A stretch of 64,000 bases of DNA from Acidobacteriota bacterium (lineage in GTDB: Bacteria; Acidobacteriota; Terriglobia; Terriglobales; Acidobacteriaceae), in NCBI GenBank assembly GCA_023410055.1, contig JAEYQK010000018.1:9505-73504 (forward strand). Direction: 5' to 3'. Position numbers and translations under genes: made by a program. The first letter of the stretch is position 1. Every line of letters begins with the position of its first letter. The notes below the pieces were generated by a model. That model was not told where the DNA came from. It saw only the letters and a program-made list of their open reading frames with translations, and searched no databases. Shown one piece after another: positions 44,904 through 54,318 of this stretch.

Positions 44904-45922
44904 TGGTTGCCATACTGAACCCTTCTCGCCCTCTGGTGTCACGCCTCGCGATTGCGATTCCTTTACTGCTTCTGCTGCTGGCCGCTGTGATGGTCGGGGC
45001 TCTTACCGTGGGGGCTCAGTCGATCAGCTTGAAGGAGGTTCTGTCCGATCCGACCGCTCATACGCTGTTTTTCCGCCTGCGGCTGCCTCGTGTCCTGATG
45101 GGGGCCTTGATCGGCGCCTCGCTGGCGCTTGTTGGTGCCGCGCTTCAGGCGTTATTCCGGAATCCTTTGGCCGATCCGTTTATCCTCGGTGTTTCGGGCG
45201 GCGGAGCGGTAGGCGCAAGTTTGGCCATTGCCTTTGGAATCGGCGCAGTCGTCCTCGGCATTCCATTTATCTTTATCGCCGCATTTGTGGGCGCAGCTTG
45301 TTCCGTGTTTCTTGTTTACGGCATCGCGAAGACCGGGCGGACGCTGCTTCCCGGTGTCTTGCTGTTAAGCGGTGTGGCAGTGAACTTGATTGCCGCTGCC
45401 GGTGTGCTCATCATCCAGTTCTTCGTTGATCCTTCTCGCGCCCACCAGATTCTGCGCTGGACAACCGGAAGCCTGGACGTGGTGGGTTTTACCACGATCA
45501 CGCAGATGACCTTCGTCCTGATTCCGTCCTGGATTGCCCTGCTCGCCATGTCGCACCAGCTTCATCTGCTCGCGATTGACAAGGAGACGGCAACCACGCT
45601 GGGCGTGAACGTGCGCCGTAGTGAGATCGCTATCCATTTGCTCTGCTCATTGATGATTGGCGTGACCGTCGCGGTCGGCGGCGCGGTGGGCTTTGTTGGG
45701 CTGATTGTTCCACACGGCATCCGCATGCTGTTCGGAGAAGACCTCAGGATCGTTCTACCAGGATCGCTGTTACTTGGAGCAGCCTTCCTTGTAGCGGCAG
45801 ACACGGTTGCCCGGACGGCCTTGAGTTCCACCGAACTTCCGGTCGGGGCCATCACCGCACTGCTCGGCGGTCCGGCCTTCCTGTGGCTTCTGCGGCGGAG
45901 GCAACGCTACTCCGCTTTATGA
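44903..45922 (+). CDS. btuC: cobalamin ABC transporter permease
   Basis: About 339 aa with some ten hydrophobic helices. 'LRLPRVLMGALIGASLALVG' , 'NPLADPFILGVSGGGAVGAS' and 'GFVGLIVPHGIRMLFGEDLR' are hallmarks of FecCD/BtuC permeases. ATG 44903 overlaps the btuD stop. The gene ends by ATGA overlap with the kinase gene. Confidence 0.93.
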   Translation: MVAILNPSRPLVSRLAIAIPLLLLLLAAVMVGALTVGAQSISLKEVLSDPTAHTLFFRLRLPRVLMGALIGASLALVGAALQALFRNPLADPFILGVSGGGAVGASLAIAFGIGAVVLGIPFIFIAAFVGAACSVFLVYGIAKTGRTLLPGVLLLSGVAVNLIAAAGVLIIQFFVDPSRAHQILRWTTGSLDVVGFTTITQMTFVLIPSWIALLAMSHQLHLLAIDKETATTLGVNVRRSEIAIHLLCSLMIGVTVAVGGAVGFVGLIVPHGIRMLFGEDLRIVLPGSLLLGAAFLVAADTVARTALSSTELPVGAITALLGGPAFLWLLRRRQRYSAL

Positions 45923-46443
45923 GAACAGAGAAATGTCTCATCGTGTTGGTTGGCGCTCCGGGGTCAGGCAAGAGTGAATGGGCCCGCCGGAACGCGTCGG
46001 CGGCGGTGCTCGTGGGCCAGGATGAAATCATCGAAGCGATCACGCCCACAGGGTTCGACGTCGCCTGCAGGTCGATCTATGCCGCCGCGGAGGAGGCAAT
46101 TGCCGAAGCGGGGCTTGCGGCCAATTTCCTGGTGATCGTAGACCGCACGAACCGTACCCGCGTTCTGCGCCAGCGTTGGTTGCAGCTTGCCACCCGCTGC
46201 GGGAGCTTAGCGGTCGCCGTGCAGATGACAGCAAGTGTAGAGTTGTGTCGCACCAGAAACAAAGCCAGAACCGACCACCGGCGCGTCTCGGACGAGCGCA
46301 TGGAGCGGATGATTCGCGCGATAGAGCCAGCAACAACTGACGAGGGGTTCGTCGCGGTTTTTCGCGATACAGAAGCGAGCCTGGAGAGCATTCTGCAATT
46401 CCTGAATCGCTACGACCTTAAGGGTGAATGCCGTGAAGCGTAA
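45919..46443 (+). CDS. P-loop kinase in the cob operon, candidate L-threonine kinase
   Basis: About 174 aa. Walker A 'LVGAPGSGKSEWARRN' at residues 9-24, 'VIVDRTNRTRVLRQRWL' in the middle, and 'RRVSDERMERMIRAIEPAT' near residue 126, a lid region as in polynucleotide-kinase-like small-molecule kinases. Its ATG overlaps btuC and its 3' end overlaps cobQ. The operon contains a CobD-type decarboxylase that needs L-threonine phosphate, but no PduX. BluE of Rhodobacterales is a non-orthologous L-threonine kinase in the same setting, so this is the best guess. It is not proven. Confidence 0.6.
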   Translation: MRTEKCLIVLVGAPGSGKSEWARRNASAAVLVGQDEIIEAITPTGFDVACRSIYAAAEEAIAEAGLAANFLVIVDRTNRTRVLRQRWLQLATRCGSLAVAVQMTASVELCRTRNKARTDHRRVSDERMERMIRAIEPATTDEGFVAVFRDTEASLESILQFLNRYDLKGECREA

Positions 46444-48037
46444 GGAGCACATCGAGGCAAGCCACACACCGGCGCTGATGGTGCTGGGAACCGGATCGCA
46501 TGTCGGAAAGTCCATTCTGACTGCCGCCCTAGGTCGCATTCTCGCCGACGAGGGTTATCGAGTCGCTCCCTTCAAAGCGCAGAACATGTCGCTCAATTCC
46601 GCTGCGACTCCCGATGGTGGTGAGATTGGGCGGGCGCAGGCATTGCAGGCCGAAGCATGCCGCGTTGCTGTGCGAGTCGAGATGAATCCTATCCTGCTGA
46701 AGCCCGCGACAGACACCGGTTGCCAGGTTGTGCTGATGGGACAGATATGGGGACAGACCTCGGCCTCTGACTACCATCTTCGCCGTGTAGAAGATCTGTT
46801 TCCTGTGGTAGCAGATACCTACCAGAAACTCGCAGCCGAGCATGACGTTATCGTGATTGAAGGCGCAGGATCACCGGCGGAAATTAACCTGCGCGAACAT
46901 GACATTGTGAACATGCGCATGGCGCACGCCGCGCGAGCGGCGTGTTTGCTGGTTGGAGATATCGACCGCGGAGGCCTTTTTGCTTCGGTTCTCGGGACAC
47001 TGGAGCTGCTACCTCCCGAAGATCGCACGCTGGTGCGCGGTTATCTGATCAACAAATTTCGGGGTGACAAGGAGCTGCTACGGCCGGGAATCGAGATGAT
47101 GGAGCCGCGGCTTCGCATTCCCTGTGCAGGAGTGGTTCCGTACCTGCGCGATCTTGGCCTTGATGAAGAGGACGGAGTGGCCGTCGAGCAGCGCAGAGTG
47201 GCCGCACGCGTGTGGAAAGAATCGGACTTCGAACACTCTCCCGCCCGCCCCTTGCGCATTGCCGTTCTCACCTTTCCGCACCTCTCGAATTTCACTGACT
47301 TCGACCCGCTGGCGGCTGAGCCAAGTGTCTCGCTCGCCTATGCTGAGCGACCGGAAGAACTGGCGCAAGCTGACATGATCATTCTGCCGGGCAGCAAGCA
47401 GACCATCGACGACCTTGAATGGATGAGAAACAGGGGCTTTTGTGAGGTTCTGCTTGAGCTGAATGCAGCCGACAAGATGATCGTGGGTATCTGCGGCGGT
47501 TTCCAGATGCTCGGGCGAGAAATTGCCGACCCGTACGGCACCGAGAACAACAGCACGGCGACTGCACGAGCCGGACTTGGATTGCTCGCGATACGCACGA
47601 TCTTTGCCAAGAAAAAGACAACACGCCAGGTATCAGGGTACGTACTTTCCGGCAGCATCGGAACCTCGGAGATGCCGTTTTTCGGATATGAAATCCACGT
47701 CGGGGAAACGGAATACATCGAGAGCGCAAAGCCGTTTTCCGAGATTCGACGAAGCGGAGATGGCGATACCGTGCTCGATGGCGCAATCAGCGAAGATGGC
47801 CGCGTCTTCGGCACCTATGTTCACGGGTTGTTTGATGATGACAACTTCCGTCATGGGTTCGTCAACTCGGCCAGGCGGTCATGCGGCTTAGCTTCCCCCC
47901 ATCAGTTCGCTTTTGTCCGGCGCGAACGGGAAGCCCGGCTGGATCGGCTCGCCGCGGCGGTACGTGCCTCGATTGATCTTGATCTCATTTGTAGTTGGAT
48001 CGATTTGCCAAGACGAGATGGGGGATTGCGTCCGTGA
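46424..48037 (+). CDS. cobQ: cobyric acid synthase
   Basis: A 537-aa glutamine-dependent amidotransferase that amidates adenosylcobyrinic acid a,c-diamide. N-terminal dethiobiotin-synthetase-like domain 'LGTGSHVGKSILTAALGRIL', 'VAPFKAQNMSLNSA', 'VIEGAGSPAEINL'; C-terminal GATase with the nucleophile in 'MIVGICGGFQMLG' and a late 'VHGLFDDD' His. GTG 46424 is the start, inside the kinase gene. It is the earliest corrin-side step encoded here. Confidence 0.95.
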   Translation: MNAVKRKEHIEASHTPALMVLGTGSHVGKSILTAALGRILADEGYRVAPFKAQNMSLNSAATPDGGEIGRAQALQAEACRVAVRVEMNPILLKPATDTGCQVVLMGQIWGQTSASDYHLRRVEDLFPVVADTYQKLAAEHDVIVIEGAGSPAEINLREHDIVNMRMAHAARAACLLVGDIDRGGLFASVLGTLELLPPEDRTLVRGYLINKFRGDKELLRPGIEMMEPRLRIPCAGVVPYLRDLGLDEEDGVAVEQRRVAARVWKESDFEHSPARPLRIAVLTFPHLSNFTDFDPLAAEPSVSLAYAERPEELAQADMIILPGSKQTIDDLEWMRNRGFCEVLLELNAADKMIVGICGGFQMLGREIADPYGTENNSTATARAGLGLLAIRTIFAKKKTTRQVSGYVLSGSIGTSEMPFFGYEIHVGETEYIESAKPFSEIRRSGDGDTVLDGAISEDGRVFGTYVHGLFDDDNFRHGFVNSARRSCGLASPHQFAFVRREREARLDRLAAAVRASIDLDLICSWIDLPRRDGGLRP

Positions 48038-48984
48038 TTGCCGCGTGGAAACTGGCCGCAGCTTATGGATTGGATTGGGCGCTCGGAGACCCGCAATGGT
48101 TTCCGCATCCGGTTCGCGTTATCGGCTCTGCCATCAAGACGGGAACACATTGCGTGCAGCCGACCGGGAACCAACCAGCGTGTGAATTTGCCCAAGGCGC
48201 AGCACTTTCAATGGGAGTCATCGGGCTTTCCGCGCTCGCAGCAAGCGAGTCGTCCAAGTTAGGCGCGTGCATCGAGGTCTTGCTGGCGTGGACGACGCTT
48301 GCTACCCGCAGTCTGTTGCGCGAGGCCGGTAGCGTGCTGGATTCACTTGAGGCCGGTGACCTCCCGACCGCGCGGCATCGTCTCTCGCGCATTGTGGGGC
48401 GAGACACCGAGAACCTGGAAGAGCCGGAGATTGTACGCGCCGTGATCGAAACCGCCGCCGAGAGCACCTGCGACGGCATCGTTGCCCCGATGCTGTTCCT
48501 CGCCTTCGGCGGTGTTCCGGGCGCCTTTGTCTGCAAGGCCGCGAACACCCTGGACTCGATGATCGGCCATCGCGAAGCGCCTTACACCTATTTTGGGAAG
48601 TTCGCTGCTCGTTTCGATGACTGCTGCAACTTCATACCCGCACGGCTGACGGTAGTTGCCTTGGCACTCGCGGCCGAACTCACTGGTAATCACGGACGCA
48701 AAGCACTGCTGCTTGCAGCCAGAGACGGAAGACTCCATGCCAGCCCGAATGCCGGGCAGGTTGAAGCGGCGATGGCGGGAGCCTTGGACGTGAAGCTCGG
48801 GGGAAGCAACTCCTACGACGGAGAGGTCTGCCACGGCGAGGTTCTGAATTCTGAGGGAGCACAGCCGACGCCGCATCACGGACGCGCTGCGCTGCGTATC
48901 GTTGCCGTGGCTTCGGTTCTCGTCTTTGGCGCGTTGTTTGGCGCAGCATTGTGGAGTGGACGAGAGCGAGAGGCCAAGTCATGA
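48034..48984 (+). CDS. cbiB: adenosylcobinamide-phosphate synthase
   Basis: About 316 aa, several TM segments. 'DWALGDPQWFPHPVRVIG' at the N-terminus, 'ESTCDGIVAPMLFLAFGGVPG' (as STCDGIVAPMLFLAFGGVPG) and 'MIGHREAPYTYFGKFAARFDD' region are CbiB/CobD signatures. It joins aminopropanol phosphate to adenosylcobyric acid. GTG 48034 overlaps the cobQ stop (GTGA) and was preferred over the longer ATG at 47995. Confidence 0.92.
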   Translation: MIAAWKLAAAYGLDWALGDPQWFPHPVRVIGSAIKTGTHCVQPTGNQPACEFAQGAALSMGVIGLSALAASESSKLGACIEVLLAWTTLATRSLLREAGSVLDSLEAGDLPTARHRLSRIVGRDTENLEEPEIVRAVIETAAESTCDGIVAPMLFLAFGGVPGAFVCKAANTLDSMIGHREAPYTYFGKFAARFDDCCNFIPARLTVVALALAAELTGNHGRKALLLAARDGRLHASPNAGQVEAAMAGALDVKLGGSNSYDGEVCHGEVLNSEGAQPTPHHGRAALRIVAVASVLVFGALFGAALWSGREREAKS

Positions 48985-50075
48985 CTGCTACGGTTCCGCA
49001 CGGCGGCGACGTGCTCGGAATGGCCGCCGAGTACGGCATTACGACAGAGTCGATCCTCGACTTCAGCGCGAATGTCAATCCGCGAGGATTACCTCTCGGA
49101 GCGCGCGGACGGATGCGGCAATGCGCCGCTGACCCAGCCTTGTGGCAACGCTACCCTGATGCCGAATACCGTTCATTGCGCGCCGCCTTGGCTCGTAAGC
49201 ATCACGTCCCAATAGACAGCATTCTGGTTGGTGCGGGTGCCACCGCACTGCTTGGCGCAACTATTCAAGCACTGCGCCCTTCCCGCTGCCTGCTGCCTGT
49301 TCCGGCCTTCAGCGAGTACGCGCATTTATGCAGCGTTGCAGGCGTGAACACCGATGAATTCTCGCTGCGACAGGAGAATGGCTTCCGTATGGATATCGGC
49401 CTATACCGAGCCACGCTGGAAGACCATCCGTGCGATCTCCTTATCTTGACAAATCCGCACAATCCCTCGGGCGCGTTGTTGAGAAAGCTGGAGGTGCTTG
49501 CCATTCTGGAGCATGCCCGGGTGCATGGCACATTCATCATCGTCGATGAAGCTTTCATGGATTACGCTCCAAACGAGAGTGTGATTCAGCAGGCGGCACA
49601 AATATCAAACGTGGCGGTCATGCGTTCCTTGACCAAGTTTTATGGTTGTCCGGGCCTGCGTGTCGGGTTCCTCGTCGGTGCGCCGGAGACAGTTTCACGG
49701 ATCGCGCCCGCCGTCGCGACCTGGTCGGTTACGACTCTTGCCGTCGAGGTGCTACAGGAAGCGATTCAGGACGAGGCTTTCGCCGAAGAAACGTTTTGTT
49801 CGAACAGGACAGACAGAGAATCGCTTGCAGCTTCGCTCGTTCGAATGGGTGCGAAAGTCTTTCCTTCGCACGCCAACTTTCTGCTGGTTCGTCTGAAAGA
49901 GGGTTGGCCCGATAGCACTCTCACTCGTGACTTGCTTTTGCGACAGCGCGGAATCGCGGTACGCGACTGTAATTCCTACGCCGGTCTGAAACGCGGAAAG
50001 TACATTCGTGTTGCCGTCCGCACCGCCGAGGAAAATCGGCAACTTCTGGAAGGACTCAGGGAAATATGGAAATAG
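48981..50075 (+). CDS. cobD: L-threonine-O-3-phosphate decarboxylase (aminotransferase fold)
   Basis: About 364 aa, PLP enzyme of the class I/II aminotransferase fold. 'PHGGDVLGMAAEYG' and 'LDFSANVNPRGLP' at the N-terminus are typical of the CobD/CobC group. 'TNPHNPSGALL' and the PLP-lysine segment 'VMRSLTKFYGCPGLRVGF' follow. It makes aminopropanol phosphate from threonine phosphate for CbiB. ATG 48981 overlaps the cbiB stop (ATGA). Confidence 0.88.
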   Translation: MTATVPHGGDVLGMAAEYGITTESILDFSANVNPRGLPLGARGRMRQCAADPALWQRYPDAEYRSLRAALARKHHVPIDSILVGAGATALLGATIQALRPSRCLLPVPAFSEYAHLCSVAGVNTDEFSLRQENGFRMDIGLYRATLEDHPCDLLILTNPHNPSGALLRKLEVLAILEHARVHGTFIIVDEAFMDYAPNESVIQQAAQISNVAVMRSLTKFYGCPGLRVGFLVGAPETVSRIAPAVATWSVTTLAVEVLQEAIQDEAFAEETFCSNRTDRESLAASLVRMGAKVFPSHANFLLVRLKEGWPDSTLTRDLLLRQRGIAVRDCNSYAGLKRGKYIRVAVRTAEENRQLLEGLREIWK

Positions 50076-51163
50076 CTACGGATCGTGCCACTACACTCAT
50101 TGCCCAAACACTCCAGCGCATTTCGCCTGCAGACACGGCAATGTTGCGCGCGGCGGAAGCGCGACAGCCGCATCTGACCAAGCCAGTCGGGAGTCTGGGA
50201 CGTCTGGAGGAGATTGCCAATCGCTGCGCGGCCATCTCCGGCACGCTGACGCCTGACCTCTCTCATCCACGAATCGTCGTCTTCGCCGGAGATCACGGAG
50301 TCTGCGCGGAGGGCGTCAGCCCCTATCCCCAGGTCGTGACCACACAAATGGTGGTGAACTATCTCGGCGATGGTGCGGCGATCAACTGTCTGGCCAAGAG
50401 TTTTGGGGTGGAGTTGCGAATCGTGGATGTTGGCGTGATCGGCCCGATTCCGGAGATTGCGGGCCTAGTGCGCCGCAATGTTGCCAAAGGAACTCGCAAT
50501 TTCTGCCAGGAACCGGCTATGACCTCAGAAGAAATGAACGCCGCAATCGAAGTAGGCATCACCATGGCGGAAGAGGCCGCTGCCGACGGGTGTAACTTGC
50601 TTGGTTTCGGCGAAATGGGCATTGGAAACACAACTCCTGCCAGCGCGATTACTGCGGCACTGACCGGTTGTCCGGTTCCGCAAGCAGTCGGGCGTGGCAC
50701 GGGCGCAGACGATGAGTGCTTGAAGCGAAAGATCGCTGTTGTCGAGCGCGCGCTCGCTCTCCACCAAGCTCATCTTTCCGAACCAACCGAAGTTCTGAGA
50801 AGAATAGGCGGACTAGAGATCGCCGCGATGTCCGGCTTTTGCTTGGGGGCGGCAGCCTGCCGCAAACCGGTGCTCACCGACGGACTGATTGCGACATCGG
50901 CGGCGGCTGTTGCCGTGCGAATGAATCCTATTGTTAAGGACTACGTATTTGCCGCGCACACTTCCGTGGAGCCCGGTCACAAATTCCTCATAGAGATCAT
51001 CGGTCAGCGTCCGTTGCTGGATTTGGGCATGAGGCTCGGTGAGGGTACTGGTGCCGCGATGGCGATCCCGCTCATGCAAGGAGCAGTCGCTGCGTTTACC
51101 GGGATGGCGACGTTTGAATCCGCTGGTGTTGCGACCGCGGAAAGCAAGCAGGAGCAGGCATGA
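50066..51163 (+). CDS. cobT: nicotinate-nucleotide-dimethylbenzimidazole phosphoribosyltransferase
   Basis: A 365-aa enzyme that makes alpha-ribazole phosphate from the lower-ligand base. 'LTKPVGSLGRLEEIA' near residue 34, 'VVFAGDHGVCAEGVSPYPQ', 'FGEMGIGNTTPASAI' and the catalytic-Glu region 'DLGMRLGEGTGAAMAIPL' are all present. The start overlaps cobD by ten bases. Confidence 0.95.
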   Translation: MEIATDRATTLIAQTLQRISPADTAMLRAAEARQPHLTKPVGSLGRLEEIANRCAAISGTLTPDLSHPRIVVFAGDHGVCAEGVSPYPQVVTTQMVVNYLGDGAAINCLAKSFGVELRIVDVGVIGPIPEIAGLVRRNVAKGTRNFCQEPAMTSEEMNAAIEVGITMAEEAAADGCNLLGFGEMGIGNTTPASAITAALTGCPVPQAVGRGTGADDECLKRKIAVVERALALHQAHLSEPTEVLRRIGGLEIAAMSGFCLGAAACRKPVLTDGLIATSAAAVAVRMNPIVKDYVFAAHTSVEPGHKFLIEIIGQRPLLDLGMRLGEGTGAAMAIPLMQGAVAAFTGMATFESAGVATAESKQEQA

Positions 51164-51879
51164 AGTCCATGGCCGCGGCTGTCGCATTCTGTACCCGGAT
51201 TCCGGTTCCCGTTGCATTCGGGGCCGAAGATGTCGGCAAGGCTGCGCGCTGGTTTCCACTGGTCGGAGCGATACTCGGAGCCGTCTCCATCGGCATCTCG
51301 TGGCTGCTTATGCCGCATCTTCCTTCGATCATTGTGGCAGTGCTGATTCTGCTGGCGGAGGCAGGGCTCACGGGCGCGCTTCACATGGATGGACTGGCAG
51401 ACACGGCGGACGGCCTAGGTGGCGGAAAGACTAAAGAAGATAAGCTGCGCATCATGCGAGATCATGCCATCGGCAGCTATGGAGCGACGGTGCTGATCCT
51501 GACCTTCGCTTTAAAGATCACTGCCATCTCCAGCCTGATCGTCCGCTCGACGTGCTCGCCATATCTGGTGCTCGCTCCCATGTTAGGACGCTGGAACATC
51601 GTGCTTCTTTCGTGCGCCCTGCCGTATGCCAGACCGAACCCAGCGGTTTCCCGCCATATTGGAACCCGCGAACTGATTTGGGCAACGGCCATAGTCCTCT
51701 TGCTGGTGTGCGCGTGGACCCGATGGGGAGGACTGATCGCTTGGGCACTCTCTGCGGCAAGCGCTGCGCTATTTGGGCTGTTTTGCCGGAAGCGGATTGA
51801 TGGTGTCACCGGAGATACGCTCGGAGCCAGCGAAGAAATCGGTCAATGCGTTGTACTGCTTACCGGACTGTGGAGCTAA
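51160..51879 (+). CDS. cobS: adenosylcobinamide-GDP ribazoletransferase
   Basis: A 239-aa membrane enzyme that joins the two halves of the nucleotide loop. 'AVAFCTRIPVPV' at the N-terminus, the metal-binding 'HMDGLADTADGLGGG' and 'IMRDHAIGSYG' are CobS signatures. Its ATG overlaps the cobT stop. Confidence 0.95.
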   Translation: MKSMAAAVAFCTRIPVPVAFGAEDVGKAARWFPLVGAILGAVSIGISWLLMPHLPSIIVAVLILLAEAGLTGALHMDGLADTADGLGGGKTKEDKLRIMRDHAIGSYGATVLILTFALKITAISSLIVRSTCSPYLVLAPMLGRWNIVLLSCALPYARPNPAVSRHIGTRELIWATAIVLLLVCAWTRWGGLIAWALSAASAALFGLFCRKRIDGVTGDTLGASEEIGQCVVLLTGLWS

Positions 51880-51883
51880 TTCC

Positions 51884-52510
51884 ATGAACGAACTACCCGT
51901 CACCAAGGTTTGGCTCATCCGCCATGGAGAGCCATGCGAGAGCAGTCGTGGTCGCTGCTATGGGAAGTTGGACATGGGACTTTCCGCCAACGGACGCGAG
52001 CAGATCCAATTGGTCGCCAATCTCTTGCGGGATGAGTTGATCCACACGGTCTATGCAAGTCCTCGCAAGCGAACAACCGAGAGTGCCAGCATTCTCGTCG
52101 AGGGACGCAACTGCAAAGTGAGCATGGATGCCCGCTTGAGTGAGATTGATTTTGGCGACTTCGAAGGCCGCTCGTACAATGAGATCGCGGCGATGTATCC
52201 CGAAATCTATCAGCAGTGGATGGAGTGCCCCACCGAAACCCAGTTTCCCAATGGAGAGAACTTCGAGCAGATGCGCCAGCGGGTGTTGCAAGCTCTTCGG
52301 GAGATCCTCGCACGCCATCGCGGCGAAACCATCGCGCTGGTGTCGCATGGCGGGGTGAACCGGATCGTCTTGGCGGATGCGCTCGGCGTGCTTCCAGCCA
52401 ACATCTTCCGTATTTCCCAGGACTACGCCGCAATCAATCTCCTGCACTTTCTCGGAGACTATCCTTCGGTAAAACACGTCAATGTTTCCGCGCTTCTCTG
52501 GTCGTTCTGA
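51884..52510 (+). CDS. cobC: alpha-ribazole phosphatase (histidine phosphatase family)
   Basis: About 208 aa. 'VWLIRHGEPCESSRGRCYG' at residues 9-27 holds the phosphohistidine (RHG) and the usual 'RCYG' of CobC; 'YASPRKRTTESA', 'LSEIDFGDFEG' and 'LVSHGGVNRI' follow. ATG 51884 is just after the cobS stop. Last gene of the cob operon. Confidence 0.9.
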   Translation: MNELPVTKVWLIRHGEPCESSRGRCYGKLDMGLSANGREQIQLVANLLRDELIHTVYASPRKRTTESASILVEGRNCKVSMDARLSEIDFGDFEGRSYNEIAAMYPEIYQQWMECPTETQFPNGENFEQMRQRVLQALREILARHRGETIALVSHGGVNRIVLADALGVLPANIFRISQDYAAINLLHFLGDYPSVKHVNVSALLWSF

Positions 52511-53167
52511 TCGGCGCTTTCCGAATGACTCAAAACTCCAAGAATCACGACTCTCGTGGGCATGTAAGCTGGGATTGGTGCAGCCCGAGGTACTCCGGTT
52601 GCATGAAAATTACACTCGTTCCGCTTCTATGCTGCTGGTTCTAATGTTTCCGGCCCTCTGCCCACGCTTGTCATTGAACTCTCACTAGAAATCCCAATAA
52701 TAAGGACGAGAAGGCCCAGATAAAATGCAGCGACCGCGAAAATTGAGTGGGCATTGCGCGAAGTTCTGCCGGGCGAACAGGACAGTACACTAGAACGCGA
52801 ACTCCGAAAGACATCGAGAGCACCACGGTAGGTGATCGTGTCGCCCCACTTCGGTCTCTCTTGACTCTGATTTCTGCAAATCCTTGGCTTCACCCCCACC
52901 GAAAATAAGTTAAGTCGCGGTCGAGGAGGCCAAGTGCATTCGGGGCGTGAGCCGGAAATCAAGTCGATATTCTCTGGCACGCATCTCCATGCTATCTTTC
53001 TGCCTAGTATGACTGGCGAACGCAATAGATCCGAGTCTCCTGTAAATGATCTCTTCCGATGCTGGCGCAGCGTTGAGTTTGTCGAAAAAGGGGCTGCCGC
53101 CGTCGAAGGAGCACGTCGAGGAGCTTTTTAAAATTGCGTATGCCTTGAGGCGGCTACATAACTAACC
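52511..53167. other. intergenic region after the cob operon
   Basis: About 650 bases with no gene I can support. A 132-codon minus-strand ORF (52627-53025) has one hydrophobic stretch (FAVAAFYLGLLVLIIG) but no start context or motif. No terminator with a T-run was seen. Confidence 0.4.
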
Positions 53168-53983
53168 ATGTCAGGATTGACCCAACATTCCGATTCGGGT
53201 CTCATGCGACGTAAGCCCTTGCGGCTTCTGCTGACCTTGTTTCTAATATTGTGGCTCACTCATACATTGGGCTACCTTGTCCATGAATACGCGCATTCGT
53301 TCACCGCATGGGTGCTTGGTTACAAGGCGAATCCGGTCGCTCTAAACTACGGGCACCTGAATGTGCAGAATGTTTTGTTGCTCAGTGATGTCGACGAGAA
53401 CGTTGATTATGCTCCGGTTTTCGCGGCCGGGAAGGCTCATCTCGCTGCACTGATCGCAATTGCCGGGGTACTATTTGGCAATGGTGTTTTCTATCTCTAT
53501 TCGAGATGGCTGTACGTCTTCTCTACGAAGCGTGGTAGTCAACTTGCGGGACTGTTCGCGTTTCTGTTTTGCCTAATGAACGCGGGCAATTTTCTTAGCT
53601 ACGTTCCAGTCCGAACATTCGCAACCCACGCAGATATGTCCACGGTTGAGAAGGGTCTGAAAGTTTCGCCATTGTGGCCAGCAATCGTGCTTGGCTTTCC
53701 CTTTGCTCTGGCGTTATGGCATCTGTTTGCGAGGATGCTGCCCGATGCCTGTAAGTTCCTATTCCCGGATCGAAGGCTGGCACAAATCAATCTGACCGCA
53801 CTCACTTCATTCATGGTGTTTGGTTTCTTCGGCAGTGCGGGAATGTATGGATATGGATCAGTGTCACACTGCATATCTATGGTGTCATTTTGCTTGGCAC
53901 TTCCGTTGGCGCTGATTCTATGCTGGCCGCGCAGAGCGAAGCAGGTCGCAGATGCACAAGTTGCCGCCGCATCGTCGCAATGA
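53168..53983 (+). CDS. membrane protein with HExxH motif (M50-like)
   Basis: A 271-aa protein with about six TM segments. The first helix ends in 'GYLVHEYAHSFTAWVLG', an HEYAH zinc-binding motif embedded in a membrane helix as in site-2-protease-like (M50) peptidases. A second conserved 'LMNAGNFLSYVP' (Asn-rich) lies in a later helix and could be the third ligand region, but the classical NPDG is not seen. It may be a protease or a non-catalytic relative. Confidence 0.65.
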   Translation: MSGLTQHSDSGLMRRKPLRLLLTLFLILWLTHTLGYLVHEYAHSFTAWVLGYKANPVALNYGHLNVQNVLLLSDVDENVDYAPVFAAGKAHLAALIAIAGVLFGNGVFYLYSRWLYVFSTKRGSQLAGLFAFLFCLMNAGNFLSYVPVRTFATHADMSTVEKGLKVSPLWPAIVLGFPFALALWHLFARMLPDACKFLFPDRRLAQINLTALTSFMVFGFFGSAGMYGYGSVSHCISMVSFCLALPLALILCWPRRAKQVADAQVAAASSQ

Positions 53984-54084
53984 CGGCATAGCGCGCGAAC
54001 TAGAATTCCTCTTGCGACTTGCAGTGGCGATTTGCGCCAGCTGTGAAATTCCGTTCTGTATCTAAACCACCCAAAACTGGCGCT

Positions 54085-54318
54085 CTAGGATTGGCGCTTC
54101 GTGTTCGTAGCACCACGAAGTTTCAGGGCAAGGTAGCGAATGAGTTCGTCAACGTTCATACCAGAGTTGAGCATAGCCGCAATCTGGTCTGGGGTCACAC
54201 CCGCCCTTCCACCCAACTCCAAGAGCTTTTCTGCCGCATGGTCGAGCAATGATGCCTGTTGCCGGGCAACACTTTCGTGATCGTGTGCTGTTTGTGACCT
54301 CACTTGCCTTTTTACCAT
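54085..54318 (-). CDS. small uncharacterised protein
   Basis: A 77-aa ORF. The composition is protein-like: helical 'ASLLDHAAEKLLELGGRAG', then 'TPDQIAAMLNSGMNVDELIRYL'. It has no motif I can name. The rest of the 500-base stretch between 53984 and 54485 shows nothing else. Reality of the gene is uncertain. Confidence 0.45.
   Translation of the reverse strand: MVKRQVRSQTAHDHESVARQQASLLDHAAEKLLELGGRAGVTPDQIAAMLNSGMNVDELIRYLALKLRGATNTKRQS

Noticed and set aside
52627..53025. 132-codon minus-strand ORF after cobC
   Set aside because: Only one hydrophobic stretch, no Shine-Dalgarno or family feature; Cys/Arg/Ser-rich composition typical of a non-coding frame.
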